The notes beneath the pieces were generated by a model. That model worked only from the letters and a program-made list of their open reading frames with translations, searched no databases and was not told the DNA's origin. From the NCBI GenBank assembly GCA_036399175.1, contig DASWNP010000055.1, positions 59,721 through 123,720 on the forward strand: a stretch of DNA of 64,000 nucleotides. Reading direction: 5' to 3'. The translations under genes were made by a program, and so were the position numbers. Source of the DNA: DASWNP01 sp036399175. GTDB lineage: Bacteria; Acidobacteriota; Blastocatellia; Pyrinomonadales; Pyrinomonadaceae. Shown piece after piece: positions 27,899-37,998 of this stretch. Each line of letters begins with the position of its first letter. Within the stretch, counting starts at the first letter, position 1.

Positions 27899-28828
27899 TT
27901 ACTTGCGCGTGCGCGTCTGTCCGGTGAGGGCGACTTTGCCGTTGGCCTTCGGGTCGGCGGATTGCATGTAGCGCCCGCCGATGGTGCGGACGTAGTTCTG
28001 CGTCTCGCGGTAGGGCGGGATGCGGTAGCCGTACTTCATCACCGCGCCCTCTCCGGCATTGTAGCCGGCGAGCACGAGGTCGATGCGACCGTTGAAGAGT
28101 TGGAGCAGGTCTTTGAGATAACGCGTGCCGCCCATGATGTTCTGCGCCGGGTCGTTCGCATTGGTGACGCCGTAGCGGGCAGCCGTGCCGGGCATCAACT
28201 GCATGAGTCCCTGCGCGCCCTTGTAGCTGAGGGCGTAGGAGTTGAAACGCGACTCCTGGTGCATGACGCAGTAGATGAGATAAGGGTCAACGCCGTAACG
28301 CTGGCCGTAGAAGCGAATCAGGTTGTCTATCCGCGCGTTGCCGGTAGACCACGCGCGCGGCGCAGGCATCGAAGCGAGAGCAGGATTTACTTTCGCCGTC
28401 TCTTCGACGGTGGGCGGCTTCAGGGCGGCGGCCAGAGCCAGCTCGGCCTGCGCCAACTGCGTGCGGACTTCCTCAACTTTTGTGCGCGCTTCGGCGACGG
28501 TCGTCTCGCTCGCTTCCATCTCACGACGCGCGATGAGGCCGTCGCGGTAAAGCTCTTTGAGCTTCTCGTGCTTCTCGGCGACGCGCTCGGCGCTCGTCTG
28601 GTAAGAGGTCAGAAGGGCTTGCAGGCTCGCCTTGTAGTCTTCGGTTGCCTTGATGAACTCTTTCCTGAACTCGGCGCGACGCTTCGCCTCATCCGTCTCT
28701 TCGGCGGCAACGGCGACCGCCTGCGGCTCAGCTTTGCTCCGAGCCGTCTTCTTCTGCGCCTCGGCCTGCCCCGAAGCCGCGAGCAGGAGGGCGAAAAATA
28801 TGGAAGCTTTTAGGAGATTATTCTTCAT
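27899..28828 (-). CDS. Exported lytic transglycosylase (SLT domain)
   Basis: This 309-residue periplasmic or outer-membrane muramidase-like enzyme cleaves peptidoglycan with anhydro-product formation. It has a signal peptide (LLKASIFFALLLAASGQAEAQ), a charged coiled-coil region (about residues 45-140), and the SLT domain. SLT motifs are the catalytic Glu in MHQESRFN, then KGAQGLMQLMPGTA, and AGYNAGEGAV near the end with the closing YVRTIGGRYM. The coiled coil before the catalytic domain is unusual but is seen in some MltE-like proteins. It ends at an intrinsic terminator. Confidence 0.93.
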   Translation of the reverse strand: MKNNLLKASIFFALLLAASGQAEAQKKTARSKAEPQAVAVAAEETDEAKRRAEFRKEFIKATEDYKASLQALLTSYQTSAERVAEKHEKLKELYRDGLIARREMEASETTVAEARTKVEEVRTQLAQAELALAAALKPPTVEETAKVNPALASMPAPRAWSTGNARIDNLIRFYGQRYGVDPYLIYCVMHQESRFNSYALSYKGAQGLMQLMPGTAARYGVTNANDPAQNIMGGTRYLKDLLQLFNGRIDLVLAGYNAGEGAVMKYGYRIPPYRETQNYVRTIGGRYMQSADPKANGKVALTGQTRTRK

Positions 28829-29156
28829 TAAGTCGATTTCTTCAAAATTACCGTTCAGATTTCCCGCCGGCCTGAGCTAATACGTATTCACACGACCAGA
28901 AAGTTCCGGCAGAGGCGATTTACACCGCGAGAGCGCGCGAAACGCCGACCTTCTGTGCCCGCCGATTTATTTGAGCTGAAGAATGACAAACTTTGGTCGA
29001 TGCTTTTGGTGAGTCGCTATATGGCTTTGTCAGGAGTTCTTTAAAGCTTTCTGCCAACTTGAAGATTCAGATGCGAAAAGGGGCGAAAAAGATGCCCGGA
29101 GGCGAGCTTTAGGGCGCTGCTTCAAGGGGCAGATTTTCGCGGTTTTGCTACGAGAT
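28829..29156. other. Gene-free stretch between histidine kinase and transglycosylase genes
   Basis: No coding frame, hairpin element or RNA gene is recognisable here. It should hold the promoter of the transglycosylase gene, and the 3' region of the histidine kinase gene, but no box can be assigned with confidence. Confidence 0.5.
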
Positions 29157-32100
29157 TCAGGCGGTTTGGGAGCGGCTCTCAATCTTTTTCCGAAGGGTGA
29201 AAACGGTTCCGTTGTCGGGGCGTTTGTGCCAGCCGACTTCGGCCTGAATGATGATGGCGCGGGCGCGTATGTTGGCGAGGCCGCGACCGCCGCGCGCACG
29301 CTTGTTGTCGAGGTCGAAGCCGCGCCCGTCGTCTTCCAAGAGGAGCAGGAGGTTGTCTTCTTCGTCGAGGTCAACTTTAAGGCGAACTTGACTGGCGGCG
29401 GCGTGGCGACAGATGTTGCTGACGGCCTCCTGCACGATACGGTAAATCTGCATCTGCACGCCGGGCGAAAGTCGCAGGCGCTCTTCAAGCTCGTCGTCGC
29501 AGACGAACTCGTAGGTGAAACGGCAATCGGCGGGCAGATGCGCGACGCGCTCGGCGACAGCCCATTCGAGCGCGGCGGCGAAGCCGACGTTTTCGAGCAC
29601 CGAAGGCGAGAGGTCTTCGCAGATGCGTCGAATCTCGTTCGAGATAGATTCGATTTCGGTGCGCAGACGCGCGGGTTCGATAGTTTCGTGCTGGTGGTCG
29701 CCGTTCGAGCCTGAAGGCGACGATGCTCCTGCGACTGCCGGAAGCTGGTCTGTGAGCAGGATGAGGCGACGCAGGTCTGCGAGCGTCTGGTCGTGCAGGT
29801 CGCGCGCGATGCGACGGCGCTCGGCCTCGGTTTCGTTGGCGAGTTGAAGACGCGCGGCGGCAAGCTGGCGGTTGGCCTCCATCAAAGCCTTGCCCGTGCG
29901 CGCGAGGCGCGCGTTTTGCACAGAGCCCCAGACGAGCGCGACGACGGCGAGCGAGAGAAGCACGGAGAGCGCGGTGGTCGTCCAGGGAAAGGGCGCGCGT
30001 GCGACGTGGAGGTCGAAGGCGAGCGGCGCGGAAGGGATGAGGTCGGCAGTATAGGCTCGCGCTTCGACGCGGTAGCGCCCGGCGCGCAAACTCTCGACTT
30101 GAAACTGCGCGTCGTGCGCCAGCTTGCGCTTGATGACGCGCCCCGCGTCGTCGTAGAGCAGGAAGGCATACTGAAACTGTTCGGGGAAGGTTCGGCTGCT
30201 GGTGGCGGCCACGTCGAGGACGAGGCTGTTCTGCGGGTATTCGAGACGCAAGCCCGCGCCCAATTCTTCCGGCTGGTGCGCGCGTGCGCCCGTGATGCGC
30301 GTCGCCCTCACGGCGGGAGAGAAGCGCCCCGGCTCGTAGCGCGAAACGCCGCGCGCCGTGCCTATCCATAGAGCCTCCGACGTGGCGGACGACGACTCCG
30401 CAAAACCGGCCGGAGCGATTGACGCCTCGCCGCTCGCGTCGCTTCGGTTCGCGTCGCTTCGACTTTCGCGCACGTGAAGAATCGAGAAAGCCTGTTGCGA
30501 CGGCAAGCCCTGCTCCACGTCGAAACGCGCAACCATCACGCCGAACAGCTCGTCAACTGAAACCTTGAGCAGGCCGCCGCCCGCCGTCGCACACCAGGCT
30601 TGAGCCCGCGTTTGAGCGGCAGAGGCAGAAGACGACGCGGTTGAAGGAATATCGACGACGCTGCGCGCATCGACATCGGGCACGGCCTCGGTGAGTGTAC
30701 CGGCGCGATAGAGATAGAGACCGCGCTCGGTGGCGAGCCAGAGACCTCTGTCCGGCGAGCCGCCGATTGAATTGATACTTCTCGTCTGTAAAGGCGCGAG
30801 CGCGGGGTCGGTTCTGACCTGCCCGCCGTCGTAGACGAAGACGCCCGCGCCAGCCGTGCCTATCCAGAGCAGCCCGCCCGCATCGTCGGCGTGGAGACTG
30901 AGGACGTTGCGCGCTTGCGAGGTAGTGGCGGCTGAAGCGTCGCCGCCCGCAGGCCAGACGAACGTCCGGCGCAGACGTTCTTCGGTTCTTTCCAGCCGCT
31001 CGACTCCGCGCCCGTAGGTCGCAATGTAGGTTGAGCCGCGAAAGCTTTCGATGGCGCGGACGCTACCGGCGACGGCTGGCTCGGTCGTCGGAGTTTTATC
31101 GCCGGGCGTCGTCCGCGCGGTCGAGAGTTTTTCGGTCGTCTCTACGGCGGGTGCGGGTCGAAGGCCGACGTAGAGGCCGCTCGACGCGCCGACGAGCAGC
31201 AAGCCTCCCGCGTCTTCTTCGATGGCATAGACCGTTTTATTTGAGAGAGCTTCGATACTGCGCCATGCGGCGGTCGTCGCGCTGGTCGGCTCGCGCACGA
31301 AGAGGCCGCGCGTCGTGCCCGCGAGCAGTCGTCCGCGCGAGGTTTGAAAGAGCGTGCGGACAGAGATGCCCGAAGCGGCGTCTTCGGAGAGCGATTCGTT
31401 CCTGAGCGCGTGCGGGTCGTAGCGACAGACGCCCCGGTCTGTGCCGAACCATGCGACGCCTTCGCGGTCGATGAAGATAGAATAGACGTGGTCGGAGCGC
31501 AGGCCGCCTTTTGTTCCGCCGAAGGTGAAATGCTCAAGGCGCGTGCGTCCGCGATAACGAAAGACGCCCTGCCCGTCCGTGCCGACGTAGAGATCGCCCT
31601 TCGAGTCGAACGAGAGCGCCTTGACCGTGCCGGTCGCTCCGGCGAGCACCTTTGCAGGGTGCTCAAGCGTCTCGTCGCTTTCGTAGAGGCCGCTGTCGCC
31701 GCCCGTCGTCTGCGCGCCGAACCAGATGCGACCCTGCGCGTCGCCGAGCGCAGCCTCGACGAAGTACGCGCGCGGACGACTGTAGACTTCTCTCACCGTG
31801 CCGCTCTCTTCGACGGCGAGGAAGCCGCGCCCGCGCGTGCCGACGAAGAGCGTCGAGCCCCTCTGCACGGCGCTCGTCACTTCGAGCGGCGCGCGCGTCT
31901 CTGCCTCCGACGCCGCGCGATTGTCCGTGCCGACGCCCAGCAGCAAACGGTCTCGAACGACGCGCGTCTCAAACACGTTCTCTTTCAAACGACAATAGAA
32001 AAGCTCGCCCGCGCTCGTCGCCAAGACGACGACCACGCCCGTCTCCGCCGCTTCTTCGACGATGTGGAGAGAAGTGACGGCCTTGCCCTCGGTCTCATCG

Positions 32101-32579
32101 ATGCGACGATACTCGCCGCTGGAGAGACGCACTGCCGCGCCCGCGTCAGTGCCAATCCAGAGCGCGCCCTCGCGGTCGAACCTGAGCGCGAAGATGCGTC
32201 TTCCCGAGAGTCCTCCCTCAGCGATAGTCTGCGTGCGCCTGCCGTCGTAGCGCGCCAGCCCCGCGTCCGTGCCGAACCACATCACGCCTTCGCCGTCCTG
32301 AGCAATGGCGCGCACCCTGTCCGACGGCAGCCCGTGAAACAGAGTCACCGCGCCCCACTGGTGCAGATTCGTCGCCTGCGCCGACGCGCGGCTCTCGCTC
32401 ACCTCGCCCGTCTCCTGAGCGACGGCGAATAGAAGCAAAAGAGGAAAGAGACAGAGGGGGAAAAGGGGAAAGGGGAAAGGGAAAAGGGAGAAACGGAAAA
32501 GGGAGAAACGGTTGAGCAGAGCGCCGCGCCTCTCCCCTTTACCCTTTCCCCCTTTCCCTTTTCCCCCGAAGATTTTCAC
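29157..32579 (-). CDS. Two-component sensor histidine kinase with beta-propeller sensor
   Basis: This protein of about 1140 residues follows the order: signal segment; extracytoplasmic Reg_prop beta-propeller repeats (WFGTDAGLARYDG, WIGTDAGAAVRL, WFGTDRGVCRYD, WIGTAGAGVFVYD); a Y_Y_Y-type domain (FPEQFQYAFLLYDDAGRV); one TM helix (TTALSVLLSLAVVALVWG); a HisKA_3 dimerisation helix with the phospho-His in IARDLHDQTLADLRR; and HATPase_c (VQEAVSNICRHA, DDGRGFD, GRGLANIRARA). It is a NarX/LiaS-type kinase. GTG 32579 overlaps the response-regulator stop codon and has GAGGAA 8 bases upstream. Its N-terminal 45 residues are read from a heptamer hairpin (see findings). Confidence 0.92.
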   Translation of the reverse strand: MKIFGGKGKGGKGKGERRGALLNRFSLFRFSLFPFPFPLFPLCLFPLLLLFAVAQETGEVSESRASAQATNLHQWGAVTLFHGLPSDRVRAIAQDGEGVMWFGTDAGLARYDGRRTQTIAEGGLSGRRIFALRFDREGALWIGTDAGAAVRLSSGEYRRIDETEGKAVTSLHIVEEAAETGVVVVLATSAGELFYCRLKENVFETRVVRDRLLLGVGTDNRAASEAETRAPLEVTSAVQRGSTLFVGTRGRGFLAVEESGTVREVYSRPRAYFVEAALGDAQGRIWFGAQTTGGDSGLYESDETLEHPAKVLAGATGTVKALSFDSKGDLYVGTDGQGVFRYRGRTRLEHFTFGGTKGGLRSDHVYSIFIDREGVAWFGTDRGVCRYDPHALRNESLSEDAASGISVRTLFQTSRGRLLAGTTRGLFVREPTSATTAAWRSIEALSNKTVYAIEEDAGGLLLVGASSGLYVGLRPAPAVETTEKLSTARTTPGDKTPTTEPAVAGSVRAIESFRGSTYIATYGRGVERLERTEERLRRTFVWPAGGDASAATTSQARNVLSLHADDAGGLLWIGTAGAGVFVYDGGQVRTDPALAPLQTRSINSIGGSPDRGLWLATERGLYLYRAGTLTEAVPDVDARSVVDIPSTASSSASAAQTRAQAWCATAGGGLLKVSVDELFGVMVARFDVEQGLPSQQAFSILHVRESRSDANRSDASGEASIAPAGFAESSSATSEALWIGTARGVSRYEPGRFSPAVRATRITGARAHQPEELGAGLRLEYPQNSLVLDVAATSSRTFPEQFQYAFLLYDDAGRVIKRKLAHDAQFQVESLRAGRYRVEARAYTADLIPSAPLAFDLHVARAPFPWTTTALSVLLSLAVVALVWGSVQNARLARTGKALMEANRQLAAARLQLANETEAERRRIARDLHDQTLADLRRLILLTDQLPAVAGASSPSGSNGDHQHETIEPARLRTEIESISNEIRRICEDLSPSVLENVGFAAALEWAVAERVAHLPADCRFTYEFVCDDELEERLRLSPGVQMQIYRIVQEAVSNICRHAAASQVRLKVDLDEEDNLLLLLEDDGRGFDLDNKRARGGRGLANIRARAIIIQAEVGWHKRPDNGTVFTLRKKIESRSQTA
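32452..32567. repeat. Heptamer-armed inverted repeat (unit AAAGGGG), inside the kinase coding region
   Basis: The left arm (32452-32512) is AGGGGGAAAAGGGGAAAGGG-type tandem units. The right arm (32530-32567) is the complement, CCCTTTACCCTTTCCCC-type. It is nearly the same unit as in the element at 19045. It lies within the predicted 5' coding part of the histidine kinase. Confidence 0.9.
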
Positions 32580-33340
32580 GGTTTGGATTCCTCGACGAAG
32601 CGGCGGCGGTCGCGTTCTATCCATGAGTCAAGCTCTGCGGCGGCCTTCTCAAGCTCGTCGCTGTTGAGCAGACCGCGACGCAGAGCCTCGAAGAAGGCGC
32701 GGGTGCGCATGTTGTAGGCGAGCTTGTCGTAAGACTCGTGCGGCGTGCCTTCGGGCGTGGCGACGAACAGCTTTTCGTAGAGCGTGGCGAGGCGGCTCTC
32801 GACGCCGCGCAGAGACAAGCTGCACTTGCGGGCGATGGCCCAGTTCGAGAGTCCGAGCGCGAGATAGTAGAGGGCTTCTGCTTCAAACTCGGTGAGGAGA
32901 GGTCGCTTGAAAGAGTCTTTGAAGGCCGGGTCAATCATGTCGGCTCCGTCTTCGAGGACGGCAGCGACGAAGCGCAGGAAACGCGACTCGGGGTTGTTCT
33001 TGTGAATGAAGCCGTAGGCGGGCTGCGGCTCGACCGAGCGGACAATCTTGCGTATCTCGTTGATATAAATTTCGTGCGGAAACTGCGTCCAGAAGATGAT
33101 GCGCGCCGAAGGGTACTCGCGCCAGATGGCGCGCGCCGCCTTGACGCCCGACAGGCGCGGCATCTGTATGTCGAAGACGCACAGCTCCGGCCTGTGCTCA
33201 AGCGCAAGCTGCATAGCCGCCTCGCCGTCAGCCGCCTCGATGACCGGCGAGTGCGCGGCGAACTCGCGCTCCAAAAGCTCGCGCAGGTAGCGCCTCTGCG
33301 CCACGTTGTCTTCAGCAATCAGAATCGACATACGAGCCAT
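32576..33340 (-). CDS. Response regulator, receiver plus LuxR-like HTH and extra C-terminal helices
   Basis: This 254-residue cytoplasmic regulator pairs with the adjacent histidine kinase. The receiver domain has ILIAEDN acidic residues, the phospho-Asp in LCVFDIQMPRLSG and the conserved Lys in YGFIHKNN. A LuxR-type HTH (FEAEALYYLALGLSNWAIARK followed by CSLSLRGVESRLATLYEKL) fits about residues 155-200. A further 50-residue helical tail (FFEALRRGLLNSDELEKAA) is an extension not found in NarL-type proteins. ATG 33340 is used, with ATG 33331 as alternative; no good ribosome site is seen, and the upstream DNA is a heptamer hairpin. It precedes the kinase gene and overlaps it by 4 bases. Confidence 0.9.
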   Translation of the reverse strand: MARMSILIAEDNVAQRRYLRELLEREFAAHSPVIEAADGEAAMQLALEHRPELCVFDIQMPRLSGVKAARAIWREYPSARIIFWTQFPHEIYINEIRKIVRSVEPQPAYGFIHKNNPESRFLRFVAAVLEDGADMIDPAFKDSFKRPLLTEFEAEALYYLALGLSNWAIARKCSLSLRGVESRLATLYEKLFVATPEGTPHESYDKLAYNMRTRAFFEALRRGLLNSDELEKAAAELDSWIERDRRRFVEESKP

Positions 33341-33343
33341 TAT

Positions 33344-33467
33344 ACAGAGGTCAGAGGTCGGAGGTCAGAGGTTAGTAAAAACCGAAGAAGGGGTTTCGGC
33401 TTTCGTTTCTGCTTTGGTCTTTGCTTTACGTCTTTGACTGACCTCTGACCTCTAACCTCTGACCTCT
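33344..33467. repeat. Heptamer-armed inverted repeat (unit CAGAGGT)
   Basis: The left arm (33344-33374) reads CAGAGGT, CAGAGGT, CGGAGGT, CAGAGGT. The right arm (33438-33467) has ACCTCTG units. The long loop (GCTTTCGTTTCTGCTTTGG and GTCTTTGACT) is closely related to the loop at 34534. It lies in the 5' region of the response-regulator gene. Confidence 0.92.
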
Positions 33468-33629
33468 TCTTTTTCAATGTGGCTATCCACAGGCAGACGG
33501 GGCGGAGGACGCGCCGCGCGTGCGGAAGCTAACACGCCGCGTGGCTGAGCGCAGCCGCCTCGCGCCGTCTTCAGAAGCGGCGCAACATGAGCGACAGCAC
33601 CGATTCAGATTCACAGATTGGAGAAGACG

Positions 33630-34376
33630 ATGAAGCACATCACACCGGGAGCGGGACGCATCGCATGGCGGCTCGCGCTTATGTTCATCACTTTTCTGGC
33701 GGGCGCGTTTCTCGTCGCGCTGGTCTCTGCGCTCGGAGAAGCGTCCGTGCCCTCGACCGTCGAAGGAAAGGTTAGGCTCGTCGCGCCCGCGCCTGCGACG
33801 GCTGACTCTGAGATGCCGCCGCCTACACCTCCCGCACCGGAGACTTCGACTCCAGTGCCCGAGATTGCGCCTCTGGTCGTCTCGAAGAATCGACTGCTGT
33901 TGACCGACGCGGCATCGAGCAGGCTCTACATGCTCGACGGCGAGGGGCGCGTCGTCTGGCAATGGTCGGGAGAGAGTATCTCGGTCGAGCCTTTCATCAT
34001 CAACCAGCCGGTCGTCGTCGGCGATACGATTCACGTCTTCGGCAGAGACATGATTCACGCCACGCTCGACGCCGCAACAGGTCGGCAGAGATCGGGCGGC
34101 GGCTCTTACGGTTCGGGAGAATTCACACAGGCGACGAAATACAAGGACGAGTTCTGCCTCGTCGTGCTCGACGTGAAAGGCAGGCACGAAAGCGCGGCGG
34201 GAACTTTTCTTCAGGTCTACAAAGGCCAGGAGATGTACTGGCAGGACGAGTTTCCGCGCGGCGCGCAACTGCGGCTCTGGCGCGGGAAGATTTACGCCGT
34301 GACGTTTGGCGCTGTCGGCGTCGAGATGAAAGAGATAGCCGAGCCGGAGATGGATACGGAAAAATGCTGCTGCTAG
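33630..34376 (+). CDS. Membrane-anchored protein of unknown function with PQQ-like strand and Cys-rich tail
   Basis: This 248-residue protein has one N-terminal TM segment (LALMFITFLAGAFLVALVSAL), a Pro/Thr-rich linker, and an extracytoplasmic domain. The domain contains RLYMLDGEGRVVWQWSG, a typical PQQ/WD-like propeller blade motif, then GDTIHVFGRDMIHATLDAATG and RLWRGKIYAVTFGAVG. It ends in CCC. Too short for a whole propeller. GGAG lies 6 bases before ATG 33630; a TTG at 33618 is the other option. No enzymatic motif is visible and the family is not recognised. Confidence 0.7.
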   Translation: MKHITPGAGRIAWRLALMFITFLAGAFLVALVSALGEASVPSTVEGKVRLVAPAPATADSEMPPPTPPAPETSTPVPEIAPLVVSKNRLLLTDAASSRLYMLDGEGRVVWQWSGESISVEPFIINQPVVVGDTIHVFGRDMIHATLDAATGRQRSGGGSYGSGEFTQATKYKDEFCLVVLDVKGRHESAAGTFLQVYKGQEMYWQDEFPRGAQLRLWRGKIYAVTFGAVGVEMKEIAEPEMDTEKCCC

Positions 34377-34515
34377 TCGGAGGCCGATTTTAGTCTGCGA
34401 AGGCGGCGGCGGATGAGAGGCTCGCCCTCGCGCCGCCCTCGTCCTCAACCTCTTCAGTCACGCCCTCCTCACAGCCCTCGCCTGAGCCCTCGTCCGCGCG
34501 CTCAAACTCTGAAAG

Positions 34516-34627
34516 CAGAGGTCAGAAACCAGTCAAAAGCCGAAGATTCGGTCTTCGCTTTCGTCTCTGCTTTGGTCTTCGCTTTGTGTCTTTCACTGCC
34601 CTCCGACCCCTGACCTCCGACCTCTCT
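34516..34627. repeat. Heptamer-armed inverted repeat (unit CAGAGGT), degenerate
   Basis: The short left arm (34516-34533) has CAGAGGTCAGAAACC. The right arm (34597-34627) has CCGACCCCTGACCTCCG. The loop (GCTTTCGTCTCTGCTTTGG) matches the loop of the element at 33344, so both descend from one sequence. Confidence 0.82.
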
Positions 34628-35005
34628 CGTAGTTGTCGAAGGCGCGAGGTTAATGATAAAGTGCTGCCTTAAATAAAACCGCGTGCCCCATCGGTTAAAC
34701 TCTCGAAGCGCCTTTGGTATTGCGTTAAAGCTACTCTCTCGACGCGTGATGCCCGTGCATCGCAAGTGAAGCATGTGCGGCGACGCAGGTCGAAAAGGTA
34801 TCGGCTTGCGGGGCTCGTGTGAGATTGGGGCGGCGCGTCGCTTGATTCGGATGCGCCGGTTGATGTAAGAATCGGGGATACGAAATAATTCTTAATTTAA
34901 TCGAACGCGGTTGCTTTCAGTAGGCGCCGCGTTTGTCAGAGAGGCGACGAAGACGGGGCTCCAGCCGCCGAAGGACGGCAGCGCCGACCGAGTCGATAAT
35001 TTTTT
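34628..35005. other. Gene-free stretch upstream of the small coiled-coil gene
   Basis: No convincing coding frame, tRNA or strong hairpin was found. A small undetected RNA cannot be excluded. The bases just before 35006 (AATTTTTTGTGAG) are T-rich. Confidence 0.45.
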
Positions 35006-35251
35006 GTGAGCACAGGTAAACAGGGAACAACTCAACCGCCGCTCTCGCGCGCCGAGCAGGAGACCGAAACGGCTGCCGAACGACTCAACGCGCAGATTGA
35101 AGCCGCGCGCGCGGCTGTGACTCTCCGCACCAGCGACAGCGTCGAAGAACTGGAAGCCTGCGCCGACCGCCTTGAGCGAGCCGCACGCGACCTCGCCGTC
35201 GCCCTGCGCGAGCTGGCCGAGCAGAGACAAAACAGCAAGGAGGAAGGATAA
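35006..35251 (+). CDS. Small coiled-coil protein of unknown function
   Basis: This is an 81-residue, very Ala/Glu/Arg-rich helical protein (EQETETAAERLNAQIEAARA, then SVEELEACADRLERAARDLA) with hydrophobic residues at coiled-coil spacing. The start is GTG 35006. No ribosome site is obvious. Its reading frame ends in the left arm of the hairpin at 35238. It is the only gene between that hairpin and the noncoding stretch, and precedes pckA by about 100 bases. Coding status is moderately likely. Confidence 0.55.
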   Translation: MSTGKQGTTQPPLSRAEQETETAAERLNAQIEAARAAVTLRTSDSVEELEACADRLERAARDLAVALRELAEQRQNSKEEG

Positions 35252-35330
35252 AGGCGGAAGGCGGAAAGTCTCTCAAGTGAGTTGAGTAATTTTCTTTTTC
35301 ATCCTTCCGCCTTCCTACTTCCGACCTGCT
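35238..35330. repeat. Heptamer-armed inverted repeat (unit AGGCGGA)
   Basis: The left arm (35238-35268) has AAGGAGGAAGG then AGGCGGA, AGGCGGA. The right arm (35302-35328) has TCCTTCCGCCTTCC. It lies in the 5' leader of pckA, just upstream of its AAGGA site. Confidence 0.85.
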
Positions 35331-35347
35331 TTTCTAAGGAGAATGTA

Positions 35348-36976
<1,629 letters not shown>

Positions 36977-37004
36977 CACGAGCAAAACATCTCCAAGACG
37001 GACG

Positions 37005-37038
37005 AAAGGGCGACGCTGCTTCGGAAGCGTCGCCCTTT
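37005..37038. terminator. Bidirectional terminator after pckA
   Basis: A 13-bp stem AAAGGGCGACGCT/AAGCGTCGCCCTTT with a tetraloop-like GCTTCGG and a T tract (CCCTTTTGC) on the + side. It serves pckA and the convergent small peptide gene. Confidence 0.88.
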
Positions 37039-37075
37039 TGCTATTCACGCGCCGTCGGCGCTTCGGAAATCTGCT

Positions 37076-37156
37076 CTAAGCGAAGACGGCGCGGCTCGCA
37101 TAGATGAAGAGCAGGATGGCCGTCAGCCAGCCAACGACCTCGACCAATCGTTTCAT
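37076..37156 (-). CDS. 26-residue single-TM peptide
   Basis: The reading frame from ATG 37156 to TAG 37076 encodes a 26-aa peptide: MKRLVEV then a hydrophobic stretch VGWLTAILLFIYASRAVFA. GGAG sits 7 bases upstream (GTAGGAGAAGTTTT before ATG), a better ribosome site than many longer genes here. A basic N-terminus followed by one TM helix fits a small membrane regulator or a type I toxin-like peptide. It lies between an exported protein gene (37245) and the pckA terminator, about 89 bases after the former's stop, so may be in the same transcript. It has no known homologue that I recognise. Confidence 0.6.
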   Translation of the reverse strand: MKRLVEVVGWLTAILLFIYASRAVFA

Positions 37157-37244
37157 AAAACTTCTCCTACGCGAGACCGACACGATTTCGCCTTCAGCAT
37201 TCACTTCAAACTCCGGATGCGCTCGAAATCCGCGCCCGCATTCG

Positions 37245-37757
37245 CTAATCGACGGCCAGAGCGCGCGTGTTCTTCATGCGCCGGATAATCTCTTTCGAGA
37301 TGTCTTCGGCGGCGACGAGGTCGTTGATAGCCACCACCTTGCCGTTGACGACCACGATGCTCGTCTCCGGGTCTTCGATGCTGAAGATGTAGTTGAGCAT
37401 ACGCTGATGGACGCTCAGCACGAGGTCGGCCTTATCTCTGTCCTTCACGATGGAGAGCTTCCACTGCTGAAACTCCGGATGCTTGCCGAGCTTGTATTCG
37501 AGATACTTCGAGTCGATGCGCTCGCTCGGCTCGATGTATATCGTGCGAGCCGCGCGCAGGATGCTCACCGCATCCGTCTCCACCGTTTTGTCGCGCGATG
37601 CATCGCGCTGGCGGCCTTTGCCGACCGATTCCGAGTAGCCCCGCGAGTCTTCGTCCTGCCGCGTCGCCGCCTTCTGCGCCCACGCGCCCGACGCACCCAC
37701 CGACGCGAGCAAGACCAAAGCAGCCGCCGCGCGAATGCCTTTCAAAAATCTACGCAT
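37245..37757 (-). CDS. Exported protein of unknown function
   Basis: This protein of about 170 residues has a signal peptide (IRAAAALVLLASVGASGAWAQ), a short charged linker (DEDSRGYSESVGKGRQRDAS), and a mixed alpha/beta domain with ARTIYIEPSERIDSKYLEYK, DKADLVLSVHQRMLNYIF and SIVVVNGKVVAINDL strands. The C-terminal helix (ISKEIIRRMKNTRAL) is amphipathic. AAGGAGGAG before ATG 37757 fixes the start. The central fold resembles the small DUF4136-like lipoprotein domains, but the match is weak and no lipobox Cys is present. Function is unknown; acts in the periplasm by inference. Confidence 0.78.
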   Translation of the reverse strand: MRRFLKGIRAAAALVLLASVGASGAWAQKAATRQDEDSRGYSESVGKGRQRDASRDKTVETDAVSILRAARTIYIEPSERIDSKYLEYKLGKHPEFQQWKLSIVKDRDKADLVLSVHQRMLNYIFSIEDPETSIVVVNGKVVAINDLVAAEDISKEIIRRMKNTRALAVD

Positions 37758-37998
37758 CTCTAATCTCCTCCTTCGCAAAGAAAGCTTCCCTCTCCCGAAT
37801 CTTCACCTAAACAAATCACATGCCAGCCTCCGCACGGCCATAAATCAGCACAGACTAATCGTGCCGCAAAAAACACCCGTCACACGTCGTTGTCAACTGA
37901 AAGAATTTTGCGGCGAGCAGCGTTGCCGGGTGCAGAACGGCGAGCTACCGAAAAGAAGAGCCTCGGAGCAGCGCGTTTGAGGTCAGCAGCGGGATTCG

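Noticed and set aside
34413..34613. 66-codon + strand frame
   Set aside because: It reads through a heptamer hairpin and is Pro/Arg-rich; no start signal.
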